Shown here: one piece after another, positions 32,611 through 40,662 of the stretch | Layout: each line of letters opens with the position of its first letter | How positions within the stretch are numbered: the first letter of the stretch is position 1 | NCBI GenBank assembly: GCA_903867855.1 | Contig: CAIPTA010000114.1 | Span: 1 to 44,193, forward strand | DNA length: 44,193 bases | Origin: Oligoflexia bacterium | GTDB lineage: Bacteria > Bdellovibrionota > UBA1018 > CAIPTA01 | Direction of reading: 5' to 3' | Notes under the pieces: model-generated | The model's database searches: none | Seen by the model: only the letters and a program-made list of their open reading frames with translations | What the model was told of the DNA's origin: nothing | Made by a program: the position numbers and the translations under genes

Positions 32611-32640
32611 AGCCTCAACGATAGTCGTTGAGGCTCTTTG
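32611..32640. terminator. Strong bidirectional rho-independent terminator
   Basis: AGCCTCAACGA (32611-32621) and TCGTTGAGGCT (32625-32635) form a perfect 11-bp stem with a TAG loop. CTTTG follows on the plus strand, and an A-rich tract lies before it (a U-rich tail on the minus strand). It separates the lysR gene from the convergent hypothetical gene. Confidence 0.9.
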
Positions 32641-32656
32641 ATAAAGATCCTATTTC

Positions 32657-33355
32657 TTAGTGAGCATCATGATTTAGGCCGTCTTTCAGCGCAGCATCAT
32701 CGATCACCGCGAGATGACGGCCTTCTAGCTTGCCGGCAATTCGAGCAGATTTCACCGAGGAATCATGCCCGCGATTTTCTAAACTTAGTATACAACCACT
32801 TCCAGGCTTAGGTACTGGAAGCAATCCTCTTTGAGAAAAAGCGGAAGCATCAGAATTGCTAACCTCCTGAAACAACGCAGACGAAGAAGCAACGGTTACA
32901 TAAGCTACACCATCTTGATTAATTAAAACCAATCTTCCCTCTTCATCCTTCGAAAAATAGTTAAATTTTTCTGGTATATCCTTAAACTTTCTCGGCATTT
33001 TTAGCTGATCTTGCGTGATGATATAATTATCTTCGGTATTATCGCTCGTACGAATCGTCATTTTGGCGAATGGACCAAATACCTTTACCTGAAATCCTTT
33101 AGGGCAATCATTGCTATCTGAATCCTGATCCATTTTTCCATCTCCACCGCTGGCTGAGATTTCGAAATTGTATTTTTTCAAATCTTCCACTGAGTGAAAT
33201 GGCTTTAGATGCTTCAATAATTTTTCATAGTTTCTTTGTTGCGCAATTTCCTCTTCGCTTGGCGGCGGCGGCTTCGCGGCATCTTCAGCTTTTGCTGCGA
33301 TAGAAATAAGACTCAAACTCAGCATAAATAAAAATAGTGGTTTATAGCTTTTCAT
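32657..33355 (-). CDS. Secreted hypothetical protein
   Basis: A 232-residue protein with a signal peptide (residues 1-23, cleavage near AKA-ED). The mature part begins with a Pro/Glu-rich stretch (AAKPPPPSEEE), then a mixed soluble domain with two widely spaced cysteines (in SNDCPKGFQVK and GSGCILSLEN) that could form a disulfide. The C-terminus is short and polar. No family recognised; ends 17 bp from the shared terminator. Confidence 0.65.
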   Translation of the reverse strand: MKSYKPLFLFMLSLSLISIAAKAEDAAKPPPPSEEEIAQQRNYEKLLKHLKPFHSVEDLKKYNFEISASGGDGKMDQDSDSNDCPKGFQVKVFGPFAKMTIRTSDNTEDNYIITQDQLKMPRKFKDIPEKFNYFSKDEEGRLVLINQDGVAYVTVASSSALFQEVSNSDASAFSQRGLLPVPKPGSGCILSLENRGHDSSVKSARIAGKLEGRHLAVIDDAALKDGLNHDAH

Positions 33356-33461
33356 TATTGGATCTCCCGTCGTGGTTGAAAACTAGCTTCATTATCGCAG
33401 CCTCTATGCCAAATAAAATGTCCCAATATTTCAAATAGATAGACCCCGTTTCAAATTGGAC

Positions 33462-33488
33462 ACAGCTGCCCACGCACTAGGCAGCTGT
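33462..33488 (+). promoter_or_regulatory. Hairpin in the leader of the LprI-like gene
   Basis: ACAGCTGCC (33462-33470) and GGCAGCTGT (33480-33488) make a perfect 9-bp stem with a 9-nt loop, about 65 bp before the start of the LprI-like gene and in an otherwise empty 197-bp region. It could be an mRNA leader structure or a regulator site; no attenuator poly-U is present beyond TTT. Confidence 0.4.
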
Positions 33489-33552
33489 TTACTACTTGCT
33501 GTCTTTAACGCGCCAAGCTATACAGCCAACAACATAACTGGAGAACCATCCC

Positions 33553-33978
33553 ATGAAATCCCTTTTTCTTACTCTTTCGCTCCTCGCCCCCATGCTTGCC
33601 CACGCAGAAACCCCTACCGAACAAGTGCAAAAGATAGAGGCGTTGAGAAAAACTTGTCTCGATAATGCCCAGAGCAATATGGACATGAAGATGTGCGAAT
33701 TTACTGCCTACCAAGATTCGGATAAAATCCTCAATGCACAATACAAAGAAGTAGTGGACACACTAAGCAAGGCTAGCGATGCCGATAGTAAGGAAACACT
33801 TCGTCGCCTTGTGGTTTCGGAACGTGCTTGGATTGCCTACCGCGATGCAGACTGTGATTTCAATGGCGTGGAAATGCTGGGTGGTAGCGGAGAAAGCCTC
33901 GTGATTGCTGGCTGCTTGGCGGATGCTGAAGCCGCTCGCGTACTCGAGCTTGATCAAGTATTGAATCCTGGCAACTAA
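33553..33978 (+). CDS. LprI-like (DUF1311) periplasmic protein
   Basis: A 141-residue protein with a signal peptide (1-18, LAHA-ET) and the LprI N-terminal domain: CLDNAQSNMDMKMCEFTAY, LNAQYKEVVDTL, then LVVSERAWIAYRDADCDF and a late CLADAEAARVLEL. The four conserved cysteines (CLDN, KMC, DADC, GCLAD) match the family. Some members inhibit lysozyme; most have unknown roles in the periplasm. It overlaps the stop of the convergent transglutaminase gene by 4 nt. Confidence 0.85.
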   Translation: MKSLFLTLSLLAPMLAHAETPTEQVQKIEALRKTCLDNAQSNMDMKMCEFTAYQDSDKILNAQYKEVVDTLSKASDADSKETLRRLVVSERAWIAYRDADCDFNGVEMLGGSGESLVIAGCLADAEAARVLELDQVLNPGN

Positions 33979-35798
33979 TCGCGCCCTAGAGCAGCTAGAA
34001 TTTGCGCTACTTCAGACTCTGGAAGTAGCGGACCAAATCGAAGTCGTTCGTAGAGATACAATAATGGAGCGGGTATTCGTCCCTTGAAGCGTCGATATAC
34101 TCGCTTTGCTATTTTGCGTTGGCGAGGCAGGCGCCAGTAGACAAGCCAGCGGCGAAAAAGAATACGGGAGATTCGGAAGAAAAGTAGTACGCTCAGAATC
34201 TCCAGCGCAATTTTCGCAAGCTTCAGACTATTCACCTTAAGGAAGGTGATCAATTCTTGCCGTGCATCGGCATCGTAGCTCAAGATATAGCGATACCAAT
34301 AGGCTCCGAGTAAATCGTATTTGTCTTCCAGCCAATTATGGGTTTCATCCTTGAATACGAGCGGTGTTGGATCGAGAGGAAGCCAAGCATTCTTTTCTGC
34401 CACCCAAGCCTCAACCCACGCATGAGCATCGGAATTATACACACTCAGCACGCCATTCTCTGGGGCGCGGGCCGCGCGAAAGCCAACGATCAATCGCGCT
34501 GGGATTCCCATCGCCCGAAGCAATAGGGCAGAAGAGCTAGCGAATAGTTCACAGTGCCCCACTCGATTCTTAAAAATAAAGGCATCAATGGGCTCCCCAC
34601 CAACACTCGGTGGAATATTCATACTGGCTCGGAAATTATTTTTGTGAAAAAAGGCGAGTAAATTTTTAATTTTCTCGTCGTCGTTTTTTGTGTTCTTTGC
34701 CAGTTCAGCGGCGAGCCCGTGCAAACGGCCACTCTTATCCGGAGATTGGCGCATAATTTCGCGAGGCATATCCTCTGGCGACCAAGCCAATCCATCTTTC
34801 ACATGAATGGTATAAGCGGCGCGGCCGTGTCTGCCGGAAAAAAATTCCGACCACTCCCTCGAAACCACTCGCTTTAAGGCGCGGCCGTCATCGAGTTGCA
34901 CTGCCACTGTGCCATAGGGAACGGGAAGTATATCACTATTGATATCTTCGCGAATCACATGCACGTGCATGCCGCCCTCTTGGGGAGGAGTGCGGTCTGG
35001 GCGCTTTACGGCAGCCGTCCAATTGCTATCATTATACACTTCGAGCGCACGGCCTCGCACCAGGAACATCGGCAAACGAGTGATGTCCTTTGGTAGAAAA
35101 AGACGCATCACAATTTTGGGCGGGCCATTATCAAAAAAATTATTCATCTGGGCGACTTCAATTTTTTCCGTATAGCCCACCAAACTTCTATCCGCACTAT
35201 ACCCCTCAAACCAACTGGAGCGAGGTAAAATGGGAAATAAGATTCCTGCGGTTAAAAAAATTAGGCCGGCCAAGAGTGCGCTCGCCCGAAAGAAGGATCG
35301 GGGCACTGGCTTATGGGCCATTTCACTATCGTGTTCAAGGTAGGAGGCTTCTAAGTAAAAAAGAGAAAGCAGGAACAGTGCGAGCAGGGAATAGATCGTG
35401 ACCAAAAAAAACATATACAACTCGGGCGCAGTGGAAGTGGCGAGCATGATTTCAAATAGACTCACGCCTACGCGCCAATAGCGAAATCGACTACGATCAT
35501 TGGATAAGAACACCAGCGCATGAAAGCTTGGCAGTGCGGCAGTTAGAACGATGGACACGTTTAGGTGAATGCGAAAAATCGCTACACCTACAATAAGGAA
35601 GAGCGCAGCGAAGGTGAGAAAAAGAGTGCGACTCGTGATTCTCGCGCCAAAACGAAAGAATGCCCCGCCGATCAAGAGCGGAAGAATAAAGAATACGGCC
35701 TTTACTTCTTGGGTTGTCCAGTTGGCGAGCCAAAGTGAAAAATATCCCATGGCATCCAGAAAGAATACGAGGGCAAAGCTAAATGCGATGAGTGGCAT
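33975..35798 (-). CDS. TgpA-like transglutaminase membrane protein (DUF3488)
   Basis: About 607 residues from the ATG at 35798, which has GAGGAGGG just upstream; an in-frame ATG at 35828 is the alternative. The N-terminal ~190 residues hold about six transmembrane helices (DUF3488), followed by a periplasmic transglutaminase core with Cys in VGHCELFASSSALLLRAMGIPARL, His in SDAHAWVEAWV and Asp in PLDPTP, and a C-terminal membrane helix plus cytoplasmic tail. In Pseudomonas the homologue is essential. It overlaps the DUF58 gene by 20 nt and ends the moxR-DUF58-tgpA set. Confidence 0.9.
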   Translation of the reverse strand: MPLIAFSFALVFFLDAMGYFSLWLANWTTQEVKAVFFILPLLIGGAFFRFGARITSRTLFLTFAALFLIVGVAIFRIHLNVSIVLTAALPSFHALVFLSNDRSRFRYWRVGVSLFEIMLATSTAPELYMFFLVTIYSLLALFLLSLFYLEASYLEHDSEMAHKPVPRSFFRASALLAGLIFLTAGILFPILPRSSWFEGYSADRSLVGYTEKIEVAQMNNFFDNGPPKIVMRLFLPKDITRLPMFLVRGRALEVYNDSNWTAAVKRPDRTPPQEGGMHVHVIREDINSDILPVPYGTVAVQLDDGRALKRVVSREWSEFFSGRHGRAAYTIHVKDGLAWSPEDMPREIMRQSPDKSGRLHGLAAELAKNTKNDDEKIKNLLAFFHKNNFRASMNIPPSVGGEPIDAFIFKNRVGHCELFASSSALLLRAMGIPARLIVGFRAARAPENGVLSVYNSDAHAWVEAWVAEKNAWLPLDPTPLVFKDETHNWLEDKYDLLGAYWYRYILSYDADARQELITFLKVNSLKLAKIALEILSVLLFFRISRILFRRWLVYWRLPRQRKIAKRVYRRFKGRIPAPLLYLYERLRFGPLLPESEVAQILAALGRD

Positions 35799-36666
35799 TG
35801 CCCTCCTCTGGAAGTAAGGCAAGGGCATTCAAGCAAGCAAGTGGCCCCGAAACTTCTTGGCTATGCATCTTATCTTCAATCAGTAAGCGGCGCGCCCTTC
35901 CCCCTGCTGCATAAAATGCGGAGGCTGCATAGGATATCGCTTCTTCGCGAGGTTCATCATCGGTGAAAACGAGCCGTACCGTATCGTCAGCATTGCCGCC
36001 CCTGCGAACGCGCCCCACTAAACTGCCGTGGCGCTCGCTCAAGAGCCAATGCACTAATTTTGCATCGTCCATATCAGAGAGCTCGCGAATTTCCCCATCC
36101 ACAAATTCAGGCTCGGCGTTTGCGCGTCTCGCAGAGGCTTCCCGCTCTTTGCGTTTATTCAAGCGTGCTGGCCAAACGATGCGGCTACCCTCTTCCCATT
36201 GCAGAAAAAGACGACGCGTAAATCCGAAAGGATAGGTGGTGCTCACAGCGGCCGCATGCCACTCGCTAATTCCTCGGTGCAGGTATTTTTTCTTCGACCG
36301 CACCGAAATAGTGCTGCGCCCTTTAATCATGGGCACGAAGGCAATCAGCTCAAATTGATTCTTGTACCAGTCGCCAATTTCGATGCTAAAAAAAGGAAAG
36401 CGCGAGCGATTGGTGACCAAGATCTCATCTCCAGCTAACTCACCCACGATCGCGCTGCCTCGGCGGATTTCCACCTCGATGCGGGAAACGGCAAGCTCGG
36501 AAAATACGCCGGAATAGATTAGGCCCGAGAGCAGCAAGCTCTCTAGCAAATACACCACATTGTTTCCTGAACTAATGGCGGCCACACCGAGCACAATCGT
36601 GAGCGCCATATACCAAGCGCCAGATTTCCTAAGCTCTACGCGGCGACTACTTCGGCGGCGGAACAT
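35779..36666 (-). CDS. DUF58 domain membrane protein
   Basis: A 295-residue protein: two N-terminal transmembrane helices (residues ~15-55), a beta-rich domain, then the DUF58 signature, here YPFGFTRRLFL, followed by LSDMDDAKLVHWLLSERHGSLV. DUF58 proteins bind or present von Willebrand-like surfaces and work with MoxR ATPases. Overlaps moxR upstream by 20 nt and tgpA downstream by 20 nt. AGGAAG 8 nt before the ATG supports the start. Confidence 0.85.
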   Translation of the reverse strand: MFRRRSSRRVELRKSGAWYMALTIVLGVAAISSGNNVVYLLESLLLSGLIYSGVFSELAVSRIEVEIRRGSAIVGELAGDEILVTNRSRFPFFSIEIGDWYKNQFELIAFVPMIKGRSTISVRSKKKYLHRGISEWHAAAVSTTYPFGFTRRLFLQWEEGSRIVWPARLNKRKEREASARRANAEPEFVDGEIRELSDMDDAKLVHWLLSERHGSLVGRVRRGGNADDTVRLVFTDDEPREEAISYAASAFYAAGGRARRLLIEDKMHSQEVSGPLACLNALALLPEEGNATHRI

Positions 36667-37564
36667 TTCTCAGCACTTCCTGTACGAGAGATTGTCTTTC
36701 GGCTGTGGTGCGCTCCACATCCGTAAAAGAGAGACGATGAGCTAAAGCAGCAGGAGCGATCGCCGCAATATCAGCGGGAGTAACGAAATCTCTTCCCTGC
36801 ATAAACGCGAAGGCGCGAGCCGCGCTCAAGAACTGCAATTCACCGCGCACTGCGATTCCATACTTCACGCCGCGCACCTTGCGAGCCGCGAGCACCACCG
36901 CATGGGCATAGTTCAGTACCGATTCTTCCAAATAAACTTTCTTTACTTGTTCTCGCAATTGCAATACTTGCGCAGGATCAAGCTTCTCCCCGGGATTTGC
37001 CGTATGGCTTTTTGCATGGTCTCTCAAGATATCGAGCTCGGCCTCTGCGCTCGGCACTCCGAGCACGATTTGTAGCATGAAACGATCGAGCTGCGATTCA
37101 GTAACTGGATATACACCTTCAGAGTCGAAAGGATTTTGGGTGGCGACCACAAAGAAGGGAGAGGGAAGCGGGTGGCTCACGCCATCCACGGTTACCTTCT
37201 GTTCCGCCATGGCCTCAAGGAGCGCCGCCTGGGTTTTGGGATTCGTGCGATTGAGCTCGTCTGCGAGAACCACATTTGCGAAGATCGGCCCTTTACGGAA
37301 ATCCAACTCTCCGCCGCCGGCCTTCACGCGAACGATACCAAGAATATCACTGGGGAGGAGATCGCTCGTCATCTGCACTCGACGAAACTCTCCATGAAAA
37401 GAATTGGCAAGCGCATTGGCGAGAGAAGTTTTTCCCGTGCCAGGCGCGCCTTCTAGAAGAATATGTCCACCAGCTAGAAAGCCAGCGAGGCAGAGATCTA
37501 CTGCCTCTTCTTGTCCTCGAATCCGCGCGTTTAGGTTCTTCCGTAAAACTTCACGATGACTCAT
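36647..37564 (-). CDS. MoxR-family AAA ATPase
   Basis: A 305-residue AAA ATPase with Walker A GAPGTGKTSL (residues ~39-48), Walker B VVLADELNRTNPKTQAALLEAM and sensor FFVVATQNPFDSEGVYPVTESQLDRFM. MoxR proteins act as chaperones or maturation factors, typically with DUF58 and transglutaminase or VWA partners encoded next door, as here. AAGGAG lies 6 nt upstream of the ATG. Thirteen nt downstream of the PpiD-like gene. Confidence 0.93.
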   Translation of the reverse strand: MSHREVLRKNLNARIRGQEEAVDLCLAGFLAGGHILLEGAPGTGKTSLANALANSFHGEFRRVQMTSDLLPSDILGIVRVKAGGGELDFRKGPIFANVVLADELNRTNPKTQAALLEAMAEQKVTVDGVSHPLPSPFFVVATQNPFDSEGVYPVTESQLDRFMLQIVLGVPSAEAELDILRDHAKSHTANPGEKLDPAQVLQLREQVKKVYLEESVLNYAHAVVLAARKVRGVKYGIAVRGELQFLSAARAFAFMQGRDFVTPADIAAIAPAALAHRLSFTDVERTTAERQSLVQEVLRNVPPPK

Positions 37565-37577
37565 TCGCTTCTCCTTC

Positions 37578-39056
37578 TTAGAGTTGCGATAGTACTTTCT
37601 CGTTCAAGCTCACTTTAATACGAGATTTCACATCTTCCATCCATGCTGGCATAAAGGCGCGGAATTTTCTCTCTCGCAATGTTTTTAATTCTGTTTCTTT
37701 CGCTGCCGCGTATTTGTTCATATCTGCAGAGCGACTCTCTTTCATTTTCGCTACGATGAATGCGCCTTGCGCTTGAAACATCTGCGGGCCCTTCTGAATT
37801 GGGGCATTGGGATCAAAGGCAGCGTGTAGAATTTCATCCGCATGACCAATCTGCGGTATGGTGCCGAGCAGGTGGTTAAACCAACCCGTTGTTTCCAGCT
37901 TCACACCCTTTGGTGGCCAAGATTTCATGGCAGCATTAGCTTCCTCTTGATTGATCTTTTGAATTTCTTCGAAACGTCCGCGCTTGATGAGATCTTCTGC
38001 GATTTCTTTTTTCGCCTCATCCAAGCTTCTGTGGCTTGCAGCATTCTTTTTGTACACTAAGATATAGTGCCAGCCAAAGCTGCTGTGCACAGGCTTCGTT
38101 ACCGTGTTGATAGGAGCGGCAAACGCAGCCGCCTCAAAATTCTTATCCATCATCCCACGAGCGAAACAGGAGAGATCGCCACCATGCCCTTTTGCACTTG
38201 GGTCTTGGCTAAATTTCTCTGCGAGCGCCGCAAAGTTTTTCGCTGTTGGGTGCACCGCTAGCATCGCCGCAGGAGCGGCCTCAGATTTACTCGCCGCATC
38301 CTTGAAGAGGATATGACGCGCACAAACCTGCTCGTCTTTATTGTATTTATCACTATTTTGGGCGTAGAAAGCGCGAACCTCTGCGTCATGAACTTTATCC
38401 GCCAAGAATTTATTCATTTCATCGCTGGAGACAGTCATTTTCGTGTAGGCAGCTTCGCGAGAGAAGCGCACGAATTCGATATTGCGCTCTTCGCCAGTGA
38501 TTTGGAACTCGCGCTGCACTTCAGAATCGGTGATCAACAAACGAGCCTGCAAAAACTCCATGAGCATTTGCTGACGAAGCTGGGAGCGTACACGGTCTTC
38601 AAACTCCGATGGGCTCAAGTGGTTCGCAGCTAGCACATTATCATATTGAGCTTTGTCGAATTGCTTCGTCTCTTTATTTTGAAAAAATGGATACTTTAGG
38701 ATTTCCGCGCGCACAGCTTCATCACTTGGATTAATACCGAGACGCTTGCCCTCTTCGCCAAGCAATCGCTGGTTAACCAAGCCCATCAAGGCTTGGCGGC
38801 GAATTTGCGGCACCACAGATTCGGGAATTGTTTGCCCGAATTGCTTATACATATCCAATTCGCGGTTCACCGCGGATTGCAAATCTTGCAAGCTGATGCG
38901 CTCATCACCCACTGTGGCCACATCGCTCACGCCGCCACCGAAGCCTTTGCCACGCATTTCTGGGAAAACTCCCCATGCCACAAATACGAAGGCCATGAGA
39001 GCCACAAGTACCATCATGAAACCTTTGCCAAAATATTCTCGTATGAATTTCAACAT
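37578..39056 (-). CDS. PpiD/SurA-like periplasmic peptidyl-prolyl isomerase
   Basis: A 492-residue protein with one N-terminal membrane helix (residues ~12-32, no cleavage site) and a large periplasmic part: a SurA_N/PpiD-type helical chaperone region (ISLQDLQSAVNRELDMYKQFG), then a parvulin domain with ARHILFKDA, AEKFSQDPSAKGHGGDL and FGWHYILV, followed by a second helical region. It should help fold secreted and outer-membrane proteins at the inner membrane surface. First gene of the minus-strand ppiD-moxR-DUF58-tgpA run and divergent from mreC over 56 bp. Confidence 0.9.
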   Translation of the reverse strand: MLKFIREYFGKGFMMVLVALMAFVFVAWGVFPEMRGKGFGGGVSDVATVGDERISLQDLQSAVNRELDMYKQFGQTIPESVVPQIRRQALMGLVNQRLLGEEGKRLGINPSDEAVRAEILKYPFFQNKETKQFDKAQYDNVLAANHLSPSEFEDRVRSQLRQQMLMEFLQARLLITDSEVQREFQITGEERNIEFVRFSREAAYTKMTVSSDEMNKFLADKVHDAEVRAFYAQNSDKYNKDEQVCARHILFKDAASKSEAAPAAMLAVHPTAKNFAALAEKFSQDPSAKGHGGDLSCFARGMMDKNFEAAAFAAPINTVTKPVHSSFGWHYILVYKKNAASHRSLDEAKKEIAEDLIKRGRFEEIQKINQEEANAAMKSWPPKGVKLETTGWFNHLLGTIPQIGHADEILHAAFDPNAPIQKGPQMFQAQGAFIVAKMKESRSADMNKYAAAKETELKTLRERKFRAFMPAWMEDVKSRIKVSLNEKVLSQL

Positions 39057-39112
39057 AAGCGCTAATTTTCCTTTGTGTTCAGTGCTTTACCTATATAAAA
39101 TCCGTAACACAC

Positions 39113-40111
39113 ATGTGGACTATTATCAAAGAGTACCGCCATTATGTGGCGACTCTCATTTTGGCGGTCATTCCTCTTATTGCACTCAACACGGGTGGTC
39201 GCTCGCCCACAGAACTTCATTGGTTCGATCGCGCGGCATTAGCCTTAAGCGAGCCCGCACAAAATGCGATCCGCTGGGGCATGGAAGTGAGCTGGGATGG
39301 AATTGAAAATTATTTTCTCCTGCTCCACACCAAAGTAGATAACCAAGATTTATCCCTAGAGAATCGCAAACTTCTTCACGAAATTGCTGAACTGCAAGAA
39401 ACCGCTCGCGAGAATGAACGCTTACGAAAAATTGTGGATTTCAATGCTCCCATCGAAGGCAAAAAAATCGTAGCGCAAGTGATCGCACAAGATGTTTCCT
39501 CTGAGTTCCGCATGATCCGCATCAATAAAGGTTCTGAGCAGGGTGTAGAGGCAGGCATGGCCGCTGTCTCCCTCGAAGGTATCGTAGGACGCATCATTCG
39601 AGTGGGAAAAAAATATGCGGATATTCTCACGATTCTTGATAGCTCGAGTGCCATCGATGCCGTGCTTCAGCGCAATCGCGTGCGCGGTGTGATCGAGGGC
39701 TTAGGTGAAAATCTGCTCAGCATGAAATACTTGCGCCGAACAGATGATGTGGTGGAGGGCGATCTGATTGTTAGCTCTGGCATCGGCGGACTTTTCCCCA
39801 AAGGCCTGCTGCTCGGCAAGGTAGTTAGCGTAAAGAAAAAAACCTATGGCATTAGCCAAGCAGTGGAAGTGAGTCCGAGCGTTGATTTCAATAAGCTAGA
39901 AGATGTTACGGTGATTAGTCCTCCCGCTGTGCCGTTGGAAGAAGCACACCTAGAAACGCCAGACCGCGATAAGCGCGCCGAGCGAGCTGAAAGAAAATTA
40001 GAACGCGATAAAGAGAAGAAAGAAAAAGCGAAAGATAGAGAAAAAGACAAAGAAAAGGAAAAAGAGAGAGAGAAAGAAAAAGAGAAGAAGACTAGCGAGA
40101 AGCAGCAATGA
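39113..40111 (+). CDS. mreC: Rod shape-determining protein MreC with charged tail
   Basis: A 332-residue MreC: one N-terminal membrane helix (residues ~10-27), a coiled coil (VDNQDLSLENRKLLHEIAELQETARENERLRKIV), then the beta domain (VIAQDVSSEFRMIRINKGSEQGVEAGMAAV, LLGKVVSVKKK). The last ~45 residues are almost only Lys, Glu, Arg and Asp (RDKEKEKEREKEKEK-type), an unusual extension for MreC. It scaffolds the elongasome in the periplasm. No mreB precedes it in this window. Overlaps mreD by 4 nt. Confidence 0.95.
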   Translation: MWTIIKEYRHYVATLILAVIPLIALNTGGRSPTELHWFDRAALALSEPAQNAIRWGMEVSWDGIENYFLLLHTKVDNQDLSLENRKLLHEIAELQETARENERLRKIVDFNAPIEGKKIVAQVIAQDVSSEFRMIRINKGSEQGVEAGMAAVSLEGIVGRIIRVGKKYADILTILDSSSAIDAVLQRNRVRGVIEGLGENLLSMKYLRRTDDVVEGDLIVSSGIGGLFPKGLLLGKVVSVKKKTYGISQAVEVSPSVDFNKLEDVTVISPPAVPLEEAHLETPDRDKRAERAERKLERDKEKKEKAKDREKDKEKEKEREKEKEKKTSEKQQ

Positions 40112-40659
40112 TCAATGAACTCTATCGAGTTTTAAATGTGGTGCTCCTATTTTTGGTGGGACTCTTATTTTGTTCCATCCAATCTGTGCTGCTCAAGGCG
40201 CCGCTCGTATCTTGGTTAGAGCTCGATCTTTTGCTCTTAATGGTTGTGTATTTAAGTCTGCACCGAAATTTGGTGGAAGGCTGTTTGGTAGTGATCATGC
40301 TTGGTCGCATCATCGAAGTGCACTCGGGTTCTCCTTCGGGCCTGCTCATCACCTGCTATCTCGCAGTATTTATTTTGATTCTTTTCACTCGCGAGATGTT
40401 CCTCGTGGGCAATACTTTTTCGGCGATTATTCTCGCGATGGCTAGCGGGCTCATTTGGAAAATTGCCTTTTTCATTCTTGCCCGCGAATTCGGCATCCTT
40501 GGCAATGTTTGGCGCTCCTCGATTGAGTTTCTTATTCCTTATCTGCTTGGACTTGGCCTTTGCTGCCGTCCCATTTTTGAATTGCTCCAAAGAGTAGACT
40601 ATTTCACAAAATACGATCGCGAATCCGAGAGCAGGCAACTTCTCGGCGAGGATTTTTAA
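40108..40659 (+). CDS. mreD: Rod shape-determining protein MreD
   Basis: A 183-residue membrane protein with about six hydrophobic helices and the MreD size, directly between mreC and mrdA. The ATG overlaps the mreC stop (ATGA). Sequence conservation in MreD is low, so position carries part of the call. Works with MreC in the cell-elongation complex. Confidence 0.88.
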   Translation: MINELYRVLNVVLLFLVGLLFCSIQSVLLKAPLVSWLELDLLLLMVVYLSLHRNLVEGCLVVIMLGRIIEVHSGSPSGLLITCYLAVFILILFTREMFLVGNTFSAIILAMASGLIWKIAFFILAREFGILGNVWRSSIEFLIPYLLGLGLCCRPIFELLQRVDYFTKYDRESESRQLLGEDF

Positions 40660-40662
40660 TCC

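Noticed and set aside
32611..32640. Small RNA or riboswitch reading of the 11-bp hairpin.
   Set aside because: A perfect stem with a tiny loop between convergent genes and a U-rich tail is fully explained as a terminator.
39970..40108. Low-complexity AAAGAGAAAGA tract as a DNA repeat or slippage artefact.
   Set aside because: It is in frame as the charged tail of MreC and ends with a normal ATGA overlap to mreD, so it is more likely coding.
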